From: Bremia lactucae
Lineage: Eukaryota > Oomycota > Peronosporomycetes > Peronosporales > Peronosporaceae
Length of the DNA stretch: 64,000 bases
Assembly (NCBI RefSeq): GCF_004359215.1
Contig: NW_027152213.1
Coordinates: 2,195,002-2,259,001 of the forward strand
Direction of reading: 5' to 3'
How positions within the stretch are numbered: position 1 is the first letter of the stretch; each line of letters opens with the position of its first letter. The translations under genes and the position numbers were made by a program. Under the pieces are notes generated by a model, which searched no databases, was not told the DNA's origin, and saw nothing but the letters and a program-made list of their open reading frames with translations. Positions 9,050 through 19,617 of this stretch are shown here, one piece after another.

Positions 9050-12000
9050 TCAGATCTCTTGCGACAGTTTCGCACTAATTGCAAGATTGCGCTTAAAGTG
9101 GTCACAGAATGCCCAGAAGACACGCTTGAACTTGCGCGGATTTTCCACGCAAAGTGGTGTTGAGATATTAATGAAAAAATCAGTTCGTGCGCGTGCGCTG
9201 ACATGTGAGCCCAAAAAATTGCTGTCGGACAATAAGCGACTTATAAGCGATTCACTACGTTGTCGTCCGTAGTAATTCCAGCAAGACCGAACGACCTCCG
9301 CAATCTTATCAATCAAGTTTACAGCCATGCCCCCCGCCGCAGCATTAAACAGTGCAATGAGGACGTGATACTGCATGTCTCGTTCAAAAAGGAGCATCTG
9401 AATTTGCTTGTGAAGCAGTAATTTACCTGCAAACTCAGGCCCCTGAAGTAAATTGCTTGGGGTGCGAACGATCTGACCGTATAAAGAGCCCAACTCAAGC
9501 AGAAGGTCGAGAGTGGCAGCTCCAGCTTCGAAATCCTGGGACTTTAAAGTATGCAATGCTAGCGTCAGCACATCTTCCAATTGGTTCGAGCGGGCTAAGG
9601 TCGACGGATGGTGGGTGCCACAGGTTATAACTAAAGCAAAAAGCGCAATCGACAGTCCGCTGTGTTCATGAGAACTGCCATCAGCTGCCAGCTTCCTCAT
9701 AGAATTTTTACAAACGATAATCATCACACGCTCCAAGCTTTTTGCTGTCGCCTCATCATCGCCAGTGCAAGCAATAATACTTTTGATGACACATAGGTAG
9801 GAGGCATTATGACTCTTCGCAAATTGTTCAATCAAATCCGGCATGATTGCCGATGCCAGCTCTAGCGCTTGAGATCGTAAAGATTCAAAAACACCAACCA
9901 AAAGCGTACATAATTGACCTGCAACTTCTTTACAACAGCCATAGACCCGCAAAATTGTTTCCATGACATTCCAATGCTTTTGTAGCAAACTCAGAAATGG
10001 GTGTGGGATCTCTTGCGCCATTTGGACTGGGATCTTTGTCGCTAAAACAGTGAGATGATCTAATGAATCACATATACATTCTATGGAGCTTTCATCCTTT
10101 GTGTGCACTTGACTATGCTGGTCTACAAGGCCCGCAAAAATAATAATACCAATTTCGTGCACTATAAGGGAGGCATCTTTGTAGGATACGGTGGCAAGAA
10201 TATGACAGATGGACTCTGCGATAAGCTTTAGGTTGTCGCCTGTCAAATGTGTTTGCGACGACCCACGTACAGCCACAAAATTCACGCGGTACAGATTTAC
10301 AAGTGCATCCATCCAAAGTGGATTAAAAAAGTGCGAGCCACAGCGAAAAGTGAGTTTCCGGAGTGCTACAGCGCCTACGTGATCTTGTTGGCGGCGCTGA
10401 CTTGGCAAATAACTAGAATCATCTTGAGACTCGAAGCCATTAGAAATGATTCGAAATGCATAAGTATTCAAGTACTCCGGATTTCTGGCAAACCAATGTC
10501 CAGCCACACCAAGGAATATTGTAACTGTGCGAGACAGTGCTCGGTGAGAAGGATTTTTTCGTGACAAATTTTCAAATAATCTTGGCACTAGATTCGTATC
10601 TTCTTCGCGAATGAATTTTGATAGCGCACTTAGAGCATGTACATAAACTTCCGTTTGCTGCCACCACTATAAACGAGGTTGATCACAAACAATGCCAATA
10701 GATACCATAGTGAGCAAAATGTACAACCACTACATTTGCAAACGTACATTCGGCGGTAGAATCATCCCCGAATCATAGGCTTCGTACTGTTGCAAGATTG
10801 CGTTAATCGCGTCAACGATAAACTTATCCTCGCTTGCCGCTGTGACTGTAGCAAGTGCGCGAAAGACGTTTCGAACCTTGCTTCGGTATATAAAAAAACG
10901 ATCCATGGCAGCCTCGGGAAAGGCTTCAAATCCTTCCGGATATCGGGTCCGCTCAATCAAAATCACGAGCAGTCGCGAGATAAACGTTTCAAATACGTGC
11001 ATACGCTGCTCGTGTTTTCCTGATATATAGGTGCGAAAAGCAATCCAAAACTCCATCGTTTCGTTCGATACATCGACGTTATTAAGCGACGTAAAGAATA
11101 ACACCTCATTAAGAAATTCATACACTAAAGAACCAGGTCGCATATCAAGTGTATAATCGACAAAGTATACAATAAATGCTTGCCCACACTCCGATATCGC
11201 TCTGACAAAGCCTGCAATGCAAAAGTCCAAACTTTTCTCGGACACTGTCATGCATTCTTGGATCCTCTTCCCTAAAGCCACAAAATTATGCATGACGAGC
11301 TCCATCAACTGCACATGCTCATCATGGTGGCAGACGCAAACTATTTCATGCACAAGTTGCAGTGCGTATACATACGATACTGGCACCAAAGCTTCACGAA
11401 AAGCACGTTCTACTACTCCGCGCTCGAAAATAACGGAAGGAAGCACCGTGCCATGCTCGATCCAGCTAGCATATGCTTGCAATACTAAACCTCTCAGCTG
11501 TAATTGCTTATCGTTGGCATCAACAGCGGTAGCAAGTGACGACAAGACACGACAAACTACATTCGCTGCGCACTGTTGCACCATGTCTTTGCACTGAATG
11601 CGCTGGAATTTGGAAAACTTCACACGCTTATTGCCCACTTCTTCCGGAATTACTTTTAACGTATGCAATACAGCAAAATGAGTCAATGCAGTTGTCACAC
11701 TATCACAAATTTGATGCTCTTGGTTTTGCACAAGCCATTCTACGGCATCAATCACGGTGGCCTTGCCTTGAGGTTCGTGAAATCGGAGCAATATGACTGC
11801 AATCGTAAGAGCCAAGTGCGTTTGCACAGCATGCTCCTCAAGAATGCCGTTTGGTCCAGTAAGGACATTCCAGACATCCTGTGCCATTTGACCAAACTCT
11901 TTGACTACCAGCTCATGCTGAGCGTGTTCCTCGGACGTCCAATTGGCTCGATCATCCATCTTGTACTTTGGGATATACGAGGCTACATGAAAATAAATGG

Positions 12001-12250
12001 TCGATGCCGAGAATATACGCTTCGCTTGCTGAAAGCTATTAAATTCAGTATTGCCACCGTTGACGATAGGCGTATGAAGCACAGCAAGCGCTGTCGGCGC
12101 CGCTTCGGGTGAGCGTTGGAACTGCTGCAGTAGTGCGTCGGCACGCCGACGAACGCGGGGAGAGCTAAGAGGACTGTAGAGCTGAAGAAGCGTATCAGAC
12201 ACCATTTTTTCGGAAAAAAAGACCATCTCCATCGCTTCAGGTGTCGTCAT
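9050..12250 (-). CDS. Transportin-3/importin-13-like nuclear transport receptor
   Basis: The model joins 12250-10748 and 10666-9050 (minus), 1038 aa, with one 81-nt intron (GTACGT...ATAG) that restores the frame into the WWQQTEVYVHALSAL stretch. Helical HEAT-type repeats run throughout. The segment LLVILIERTRYPEGFEAFP near residues 440-470 and the following R-S-K-V-R-N-V-F-R run are typical of TNPO3/Mtr10 karyopherins, as is LRKLTFRCGSHFF in exon 2. Family members bind RanGTP and import cargo such as SR-type splicing factors or tRNA-related proteins; the cargo here cannot be told. Length is a little above the usual 920-1000 aa. It is divergently transcribed from the TM9SF gene with 395 bp between starts. 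Confidence 0.85.
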
Positions 12251-12645
12251 GATGAGCGAAAGCGAGAATTGTCGTAAAAGGCTGGACCTGATTTGATAAT
12301 CACCGATTGTTTTAAGCTCTCCCCGATTTGGCCTTCCGAGCCGCTATTCGATTCTAAATAATAAATTAAAAAATATTGGCACAGCCGTGATGTCTGCGTT
12401 TTTTGACGATTCCTAGCGGCTTTACCGAAGACTAAAGCAGCTTGCAAACGAAAAAGGGTACCCTTGTTCAGGTACGTTTTAATTAGCCGTATGTGATTCG
12501 TCGATACGCTTCCCGTTTAAGTAAATGAGGGCACATCGATCCACTTGAGAAGGTATTTACTCTCAGGCCGGCTTCGTGTCAGCAAACTCAGCCAGGCGTT
12601 TGGTGGCAGGGACATATAAAAAAATTCCTCTTGAGCGTTCTTATC
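12251..12645. promoter_or_regulatory. Divergent intergenic promoter region
   Basis: These 395 bp separate two head-to-head start codons, so they must hold both promoters. A pyrimidine/purine-rich ACATATAAAAAAATTCC stretch at 12611-12628 is a possible AT-rich core close to the TM9SF start. No other defined element was recognised. Confidence 0.35.
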
Positions 12646-14580
12646 ATGCCGTTGAAGAATGTGGTGGCGACAGCGCTGGCTGCACTCATGGCCCTCCACG
12701 ATGTTGGCGCTGCCTTTTACGTCCCAGGTGTGGCACCTGAGTCGTGGTCTGCAGGTGAGACTGTTCGTCTGAATGTAAACAAGATCACGTCGACAAAGAC
12801 ACTAGTACCGTACGAGTATTACTACCTGCCCTTCTGTAAGCCAGCGTCTACGAGTGAGCAGCAGGAAAATTTGGGTGAAATCATGGCCGGCGATGCGATT
12901 ATGAATTCGCTCTACAATATGCAGATGGAGAAGGACGCGATCTGTCAGGTGCTATGTAAGCCCATGAAGTACACGCCCAAAGAGTCTAAAGCTTTCATTG
13001 ACATGATTCAAAACGAGTACTACGTGCAGTGGGTTGTCGATAATCTTCCTGTATTGTACCGTGATCCGACAGACTTGCAACAAGCGGGATCATTCAAGCG
13101 CGGCTTTCCCGTCGGCGAGGTAGATGAGAATGGAAAGTACCTTTTGTACAATCACGTGCGTATCATTATTTCAGTAAGTCCAGACCCTTACGCTGAGCCG
13201 AGTGATGGACCGAAGTGGCGCATTGTGGGCTTTGAAGTCGTGCCCACGTCGATTCAGCACAGCTTTGAAAATGAACCCTTACCTGGACAAGAACTTGACT
13301 CGAATACGTGTGGAAAATTTGTCAATGTTGAAGAAGTTTCACAGGGCAGATATCAGTACTTGGACCCAGATAATGAGACAACGGTGCTGTATACGTACGA
13401 TGTCCAGTTTGTCAAGTCGAACATTGTATGGGAGGAACGCTGGGACCGGATTATCAGCAGCAAGAGCTCAAACGACCAGATTCATTGGTTCTCCATTATC
13501 AACTCGCTCATGATCGTACTTTTCCTTACCGGAATGATTGCGATGATCATGTTGCGCACACTTCATCGTGACATTGCCCGCTATAATGAAGTGCAGACTA
13601 CTGAGGAGGCACAGGAAGAATCAGGATGGAAACTTTGTCATGGCGACGTGTTTCGCCCTCCTCAGTACTCTCCGATGCTGTTCTCTGTCGTTGTTGGTAC
13701 GGGTGTACAGGTTTGTGCGATGAGTGCGTCGACGATGGTTATTGCGCTCCTAGGTCTGCTATCGCCTGCTAATCGCGGTTCACTCTTGACGACGCTCCTA
13801 TTGCTCTTTGTTTTCATGGGTAGCTTTGCTGGCTACTACTCTTCGCGAACGTATAAAATGTTTAATGGAAAGGATTGGAAGAACAATACGATCCTTACCG
13901 CTGTGCTGTACCCTGGCTTGCTGTTTATAATCTTCTTTCTGCTGAATCTCGTGCTATGGGGCAAAGCATCGTCGCAGGCCGTTCCATTTGGAACGCTGTT
14001 CGCTTTGCTTGTTTTGTGGTTTGGTATTTCTGTGCCATTGGTATTCCTCGGAAGCTATTTTGGCTTTAAAGCTGCTGCAATTGAACATCCCGTGCGTACG
14101 AATCAGATTGCACGTCAGATCCCGGAGCAGGTATGGTACCTGTCTTCACCGTTTAGCATCTTGGTTGGCGGCATTTTACCGTTTGGTGCCGTCTTTATCG
14201 AGCTATTTTTCATCATGTCGGCGCTGTGGCTGCACCAGATTTACTACGTGTTCGGCTTTCTTTTTATTGTGTTGCTAATTCTCGTGGCTACGTGCGCCGA
14301 AGTGACGGTCGTGATGTGCTACTTTCAGCTTTGTGCAGAAGATTATCGCTGGTGGTGGCGCTCTTTTCTTACTTCGGGCTCTGCAGCTGTGTATCTCTTC
14401 CTCTACTCGTTCCTGTACTTCTCTACAAAGCTCAATATTACAGCGTTCGTCTCGGGAATTTTGTATTTTGGCTACATGTTCCTGATTTCGGTTACGTTTT
14501 TCTTTCTCACGGGAACGATCGGATACTTTGCTTGTCTCTGGTTTATACGCAAAATTTACGGCTCTATTAAGATCGACTAA
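12646..14580 (+). CDS. Transmembrane 9 superfamily protein (nonaspanin)
   Basis: This single-exon frame encodes 644 aa when started at the ATG at 12646; the five codons before it begin with TTG. Residues 1-27 look like a signal peptide. The lumenal domain starts YVPGVAPESW, a family hallmark, and continues with PYEYYYLPFCKP. One membrane segment near residue 285-305 is followed by a cytosolic loop and eight more hydrophobic segments, giving the classic nine. The C-terminus ends GSIKID, matching the K-x-D/E COPI-binding tail that retains these proteins in the Golgi. TM9SF proteins act in Golgi/endosome sorting of membrane proteins. Expected length is 590-670 aa, so the gene is intact. Confidence 0.95.
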   Translation: MPLKNVVATALAALMALHDVGAAFYVPGVAPESWSAGETVRLNVNKITSTKTLVPYEYYYLPFCKPASTSEQQENLGEIMAGDAIMNSLYNMQMEKDAICQVLCKPMKYTPKESKAFIDMIQNEYYVQWVVDNLPVLYRDPTDLQQAGSFKRGFPVGEVDENGKYLLYNHVRIIISVSPDPYAEPSDGPKWRIVGFEVVPTSIQHSFENEPLPGQELDSNTCGKFVNVEEVSQGRYQYLDPDNETTVLYTYDVQFVKSNIVWEERWDRIISSKSSNDQIHWFSIINSLMIVLFLTGMIAMIMLRTLHRDIARYNEVQTTEEAQEESGWKLCHGDVFRPPQYSPMLFSVVVGTGVQVCAMSASTMVIALLGLLSPANRGSLLTTLLLLFVFMGSFAGYYSSRTYKMFNGKDWKNNTILTAVLYPGLLFIIFFLLNLVLWGKASSQAVPFGTLFALLVLWFGISVPLVFLGSYFGFKAAAIEHPVRTNQIARQIPEQVWYLSSPFSILVGGILPFGAVFIELFFIMSALWLHQIYYVFGFLFIVLLILVATCAEVTVVMCYFQLCAEDYRWWWRSFLTSGSAAVYLFLYSFLYFSTKLNITAFVSGILYFGYMFLISVTFFFLTGTIGYFACLWFIRKIYGSIKID

Positions 14581-14800
14581 ATTGTCTGTAAGCTGACGAC
14601 ATATAAATATAGCTATTGGCTAGCAGCTGAAGTTGTAAGTGCGAATTAGTGGCATCGTCATGCTGCTATCTAACAAAAGATATCTTTGAATAAATGTTGA
14701 GGCTACAGCAGACAAATGGTATTTTTTTACTCTCTAATACTTTAGTAGCTGTTTGTTGTCGTTATTAGTTTTAGGAGTTGTGTAAATGGTGATAACGAAT

Positions 14801-17100
14801 TCAAAGCGTCCGCCATTCTGTCAACCACGAATGCTTACTTACTAAACTTTTGGCACAATTCTGCCAGGTACGAACAAGTTCAATCGAAATGTCAGAACGA
14901 AAGCCAACCGCTGCTAGAATCAAATCAGTCGGTGTGGCGATTAAATCAGCAGGCGTCCCAAGCTTTTGCAGCTCCAATCGCTGCAAGATGTCAGCCTCGC
15001 TTATAATATCTGCCATCCAGTCGTTAACTTCATCAAGGCGAGCCTAATGGATAGACATGCTTCATAAGTGAAGACGTTACCTGCCAAACAACACAAATCT
15101 TGTACTTACCTCATCAATTAGCTTGTTAAGCCTCTCCTGCACCATCCGAACGGATGGATCCAATGGATTCAAAAGAAAATGCACGGTTGCATTAACGGAA
15201 GCGTCCGCCAGTTCCCGACGAGTCGTTATGCCAGCCGTTTGTAGCCATTTGGCAGCCGCAGCACCCGTAATTTGAGCCACTTCGTCATCAGTAGAGCCAC
15301 ACCCGCCGCTACGTCCAGCCTTTCTTAAATTGATACAGGTCCATGGGTCTTTATCCAAATCAGCATTCTCTGCTTCTTCCGATGATAAAATACGCGCTTT
15401 TTTGCAGGCATCGCAGTACACTGTAGTAGCATCTTCTATCTCATCCTCGGAGACTTCATCGGTATCCCCTTCATTCGGAACGGACTTCTGGGTCAGTTTA
15501 TTATCCTTAAGAAAAGCAGATATCACAGCTTTCGTTTGAGCGCTTCGGTCAAGGCGGATTAATGCAGCATTTGCCGCTGCACTACGAAGGGAGCTTGGAG
15601 TCGCTCTGGTGGCTGATAACGCAGGAGTTGAAACGGATTCTTCTCGTTTGGGACTCGAAGACTCGCGGCCGACGTCTATTTCCTCATTCATGTCTGCGGA
15701 CGTGACATCAGAAATAGCCAGCTTCGTTTCCGGTGGACTTTCCACATCTGCTAACAACGTAGGGTCACCATTAGTTTTTCCGTGCTTTCTCTGCTTCCAC
15801 GACTTGTACTCCTCTTCATTTGCCTAACGTTTCATTACAATACTAGATGAGTTATGTTGATTTGAGCTGACGTGTGATACCAACCTTTGCCTCCATAGCT
15901 TTCTCAGACATAGTTCTGCAACGTTCCATTCCATATCACGTATAAGTCGTACAGCTTTTATACTGCAAATATTTAACGTACCGCGTACGAGTGTCAATAA
16001 ACGCCCAATCTACTTCAGGTACAAGGTACGCTAGCCCAGCTGCTACGTCTCCATTGTACATATGCGCAATGCTCCAAAACACTCTCGTCGACACTTGAGC
16101 CATATTGAACGGCTTGAGCATTTCACGTCCAGTCTCGCCACCTGATAGCAGCACATACTTTAAAACGGCTTGTAGCTCCTTCGTCCTTAATAAATCCACG
16201 ATTTCTTCCTTCCACTTGCGCGGTGTCTCTTTAAATCGTACAAGCAATTTTGCAGCACTTCCGTCAGCACGCCGAGCTGTCAAAAGCTCTTCCGTCTCAA
16301 AATTATGGCCCAGCGCTGCATTAAGTCGAGCAGTTGCTAATGTCAATTCATACTGATGCACAACGGCATTTTTGGCCGCGGCACGGAAAAATTTAGCGGC
16401 TCGCTCGTGCGTTTGTTCACTCACGGCATTCACCAAACTTATCGCAACATCCTCCTTCGACGTGAGGTTGAGAGCCTTCCTACGGCGGGATTTATGCAGT
16501 ACTTCATTACCATTTAATACATCTTCCGATATCGCTGAATTGGCCTCAATTAAGCTCCCAAGCTGCTGTCCTCTTCCTGAAATTTTCCGTTTTGGCGGTG
16601 CTTTCTTATTCGAGCATATTGGTGAATTCAACATGTGCACACCGCCTTTAAGCGATTTTATGGATGGCTTCTTTGTTGCAGCTGGCTTCGATCTCGCACT
16701 TGTTTTTGCTGCAGCATGAGCACCAGCAGTTCCTACTGTAGCCGATACACGTGAGCTGCTGTCCACTACAACCGTATCATTGGGCTCAAAGATACATTTA
16801 ATCAAAGTTGAACTATTAACTTCGATTTTTTGTGGTGGAAAGCCTCTGCGAACTGCAACACAATGCGTCATGCCGGTGCTTTACTTCACAAGAGCATTAT
16901 TCACATACATGTAAGAGAATCGGTCGCCTTCAATGCCAATTCTTTCGATGCCAATTCTGCAAAACACAGATTCATGAGCCCATAGCACAGCTACTACTTG
17001 CGCATTCCGTCAAACCTGTAAATGTATTGGCTTTTGCCTCTGGATCCACTTGAAGCACCACCTGCTTGCCACACGGCCCGCGAAGACGGATACTCCACAT
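14801..17100 (-). CDS. Ubiquitin-like (UBX/OTU1-type) plus CW zinc finger protein
   Basis: The model has six exons on the minus strand: 17100-17016, 16956-16909, 16852-15982, 15915-15885, 15823-15110, 15043-14801 (663 aa), all with GT/AG introns of 56-69 nt. The two small 5' exons restore a ubiquitin-like fold of residues 1-75 (MWSIRLRGP, RRGFPPQKIEV, then EPNDTVVVD), as in the N-terminus of OTU1 deubiquitinases. A basic disordered stretch follows. A conserved helical region around residues 250-345 contains STRVFWSIAHMYNGDVAAGL. Residues about 480-530 form a CW-type zinc finger (YCDACKKARIL, then DPWTC and GGCGS), a fold known to read methylated histone H3K4. No catalytic OTU domain is present. 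Function is unknown, plausibly chromatin- or ubiquitin-linked. It shares a 194-bp divergent promoter with the next gene. Confidence 0.75.
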
Positions 17101-17222
17101 TATATTCTTTTCAATAGGTCACCAGACGGAATTTTCGCGAAACTTTGCTCGGGCCATTCCACATTGTATTCTTTTGAGTAGGTCACCAGACGGGATTTTC
17201 GCGAAATTTTGCTCTTGGAATC
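17095..17222. promoter_or_regulatory. 64-bp tandem duplication with TTTCGCGAAA palindromes
   Basis: Two copies (about 17095-17158 and 17159-17222) repeat the stretch CCACATT(A/G)TATTCTTTT to TTTGCTC. Each holds the perfect palindrome TTTCGCGAAA or its TTTTCGCGAAA form, similar to E2F/DP sites. The first copy includes the start codon of the minus-strand gene, so the second copy supplies an upstream ATG (17162-17164 region) that opens a short uORF ending just before the true start. Confidence 0.55.
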
Positions 17223-17294
17223 AAATGCAAAAATAAAACAGCTATACCCGTCAACTTTTGAGTAACAATATATTGTCATTTATAAACAATTTTC

Positions 17295-19493
17295 ATGACC
17301 AACCTGAGCTGGCAGGAGGCACTAGCGCACAAATCGGATGCAGCCACGAAGGAGTGGATGGCGCTAGAACGTCGTTATCATTTGAAACAAAGAAACGAGG
17401 ACAGTGCGACACATGAGAAACATATTTCACTTTTCTTGAGCCTGTCGGATCCGGAGTTACCAACACGCTTTCGAGGCCAAGTGGAGTTGGAAATGACGCT
17501 ACCAAAATTGTACCCGATGGAAGCTGCTGGCATTGATTTTACACAGTGGAATAGTCGACTTTCGTACGAGCAAGTTCAGGTGCTAAGTTCGGCAGTAAAT
17601 GCGAGAGCTCTGGAGCTATGCGGCAGCTTTGCGATGAGGAAGCTACTAACCTGGATCGACAATAATTTTTGGCCAGTCATTGCCCCGTTTGAAACAGGAA
17701 CAGAAGCGACCAAAGAATTGGAAGCTGGTAGAACGCTACAGTCTCATCCGACGGTTATAGAGGCTATTAAGGCATCGCCTTCGTCAGTTCAGACGAAAAG
17801 AACAAGAAGACGAGGCCCGCCACCCTGTCATTTTTTTAAAAGAGGGAAGTGTAGAGATGAAAACAGCTGCAAGTTTTTGCACACAACAGAGGGAAAGCCG
17901 AAAACTAGAAGTGGTGGCAACGCCCTCGACGTCGATTGCTGCGAAGCTGATCAGGCTCAGCCTATTAAGGAAGTTCGACCCGTCGCAGTATCAGTCTTAA
18001 CAACTAAGGATAAAAAAAAACAAAGATGCAAATTTAATGCGCTTGACAATTGCCGCAGTGCCGACAAGTGTAAATTTGCGCATGAGCGAAAGGGTTCGGG
18101 AACAAATAATGTCAGTCAGCTGCAGATACTAAATGTTTCACCAAGTGATCAAGTGGATGGTGGTATTGCAACGATGAAGTTAAATACAGATGTAACGATA
18201 AGAAGCGCTTCAGTCAAATCTGACCATAGAACTTGTAGCAGTGGCATGCATAAAGAAAATATCAATGAGTGGTCCGAAGCACAGCAGCGAGCCCTTGATA
18301 TGGCTCTTAAGAAGTATCCAGCTGCAATGGACAAAGCTGAAAGGTGGTCAAATATTGCAAAGGAAATACAAGGCAAGTCGCTGAATGAGTGCATTGATCG
18401 TTTTAAATTTCTTTGTAAGATTATTCAGCGCCGTGTGGGTCCCATTGCCGCTGCCATTTCACGCATAGAAATCTCGTGTGAAGTGATGGAAGCAGACCCA
18501 ATTGAAATCGAAGAAAACGCAAAGAAGAATTCTGAAATTACACCTTGTGAGCAGCGTGTAATGATCGAAGCCGATCCAAAGATTAAGGGCACTCAAATTC
18601 GCCTTGAAAATTTGTTTCTACACCAAGTTGGAACGCTTGTTGCCCATCGACTTGTTTGTCAAGTCCAGTGTGCGCACTGTCCGCTAAAATTTGACGCTTT
18701 GTTGACATTGACTATTCCTGAGGTTCAGAAATGGTGTCCGCGATGCAGTGTGCTTCATCATGTGCTGATGAGGCCAGTGTTTGCTCATACGCAGAGCGAT
18801 GTGCTAGCATACATTGACACTGGAAATTGCTTTATTATCGACGTCCTACCTTCGGATGTCTTAGCCACTTGCTTGGAATGCGGATGCGAAGCATTGTTAA
18901 AGAAGGTAGCGCCAGCGCAGCGATCGGAGCAAGCATGTTATAATTGCCATGTCAAACTTGCTGTCATGTTTAAGCGCTTTGTTGCTGGCAAAATGGAGGG
19001 ATCAAGGGCCAAATGCCGTCATTTGAGTGATAATACTGCAGTCAAAAGTGTTAAGAGCTTGAAGAATGGGGTCAAGCCGGTCATAGAAACGTTTGTATTG
19101 GGCCAGCCACTGCCGCAAAATGGAGCATGCAATCATTATAAGCACTCACTGCGCTGGTTTAGATTTCAATGCTGTGGTAAAGCGCTTCCATGTGATGTAT
19201 GTCACGACTCGAGTGACTGTCTTGAAGCTAATTTGGGAAAGTTTGCCAGTCGGATGATCTGTGGCTTGTGTTCAAAGGAACAATCGAGCTCCATCAAAAT
19301 GTGTTCGTGTGGAAACGATGTATCGTCGAAAAAGAATACCTCACGATTTTGGGAAGGTGGTGCAGGTTGCCGGAATTTATTGCAAATGTCGCGCTCTGAT
19401 AATCATAGGTATCGGGGAATGAAGAAAACAGAGAGTGCAAAATTTAAAAGGGTTGGTGCAGAAGGAAAATTGCGTCGTGATAGTACGCAATAA
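17295..19493 (+). CDS. RWD, CCCH, SANT and CHY zinc finger protein
   Basis: An intact single exon encodes 732 aa. Residues about 15-135 resemble an RWD domain. Two CCCH zinc fingers follow at about 175-198 (PPCHFFKRGKCRDENSCKF) and 243-265 (CKFNALDNCRSADKCKFAH). A SANT/Myb-like domain lies at about 323-375 (EWSEAQQRALDMALKKYP, RWSNIAKEI). A Cys-pair-rich middle part (CQVQCAHC, CPRC, CLECGCE, CYNCH) is at about 455-560. The C-terminus, about 610-695, is a CHY zinc finger (GACNHYKHSLRWFRFQCCGK, CDVCHD, MICGLCSKEQ, FWEGGAGC). CCCH fingers usually bind RNA, and CHY domains occur in Hot13 and Pirh2-type proteins. The combined role is unknown. Confidence 0.85.
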   Translation: MTNLSWQEALAHKSDAATKEWMALERRYHLKQRNEDSATHEKHISLFLSLSDPELPTRFRGQVELEMTLPKLYPMEAAGIDFTQWNSRLSYEQVQVLSSAVNARALELCGSFAMRKLLTWIDNNFWPVIAPFETGTEATKELEAGRTLQSHPTVIEAIKASPSSVQTKRTRRRGPPPCHFFKRGKCRDENSCKFLHTTEGKPKTRSGGNALDVDCCEADQAQPIKEVRPVAVSVLTTKDKKKQRCKFNALDNCRSADKCKFAHERKGSGTNNVSQLQILNVSPSDQVDGGIATMKLNTDVTIRSASVKSDHRTCSSGMHKENINEWSEAQQRALDMALKKYPAAMDKAERWSNIAKEIQGKSLNECIDRFKFLCKIIQRRVGPIAAAISRIEISCEVMEADPIEIEENAKKNSEITPCEQRVMIEADPKIKGTQIRLENLFLHQVGTLVAHRLVCQVQCAHCPLKFDALLTLTIPEVQKWCPRCSVLHHVLMRPVFAHTQSDVLAYIDTGNCFIIDVLPSDVLATCLECGCEALLKKVAPAQRSEQACYNCHVKLAVMFKRFVAGKMEGSRAKCRHLSDNTAVKSVKSLKNGVKPVIETFVLGQPLPQNGACNHYKHSLRWFRFQCCGKALPCDVCHDSSDCLEANLGKFASRMICGLCSKEQSSSIKMCSCGNDVSSKKNTSRFWEGGAGCRNLLQMSRSDNHRYRGMKKTESAKFKRVGAEGKLRRDSTQ

Positions 19494-19535
19494 CCTTTTT
19501 CATTAATCTGGTATCTACATTTGACTTAAATATTT

Positions 19536-19570
19536 CCAATATCACCAAATTCGGTAATATTGACGCAATT
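19536..19570. repeat. Fragment of LTR family 2 end
   Basis: CCAATATCACCAAATTCGG followed by TAATATTGACGCAA is nearly the same as the palindrome-containing end of the solo LTR at 43853-44183 and the LTR at 49890-50272. Nothing else of the LTR is recognisable around it. Confidence 0.5.
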
Positions 19571-19617
19571 GTATTTACACAATCTTTGTAGTATTGATGA
19601 AAGATTTTAGTGCCTAT

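Noticed and set aside
10790..12112. Several plus-strand frames of 60-149 codons opposite the transportin gene
   Set aside because: They lie opposite an intact, recognisable receptor and have no family resemblance or conservation evidence.
13202..14570. Frames of 64-114 codons in other phases within the TM9SF gene
   Set aside because: They are shadows of a well-supported nine-segment membrane protein.
16832..17053. Plus-strand frame of 73 codons across the start of the UBX/CW gene
   Set aside because: It is antisense to two small exons needed to complete the ubiquitin-like fold and shows no motif.
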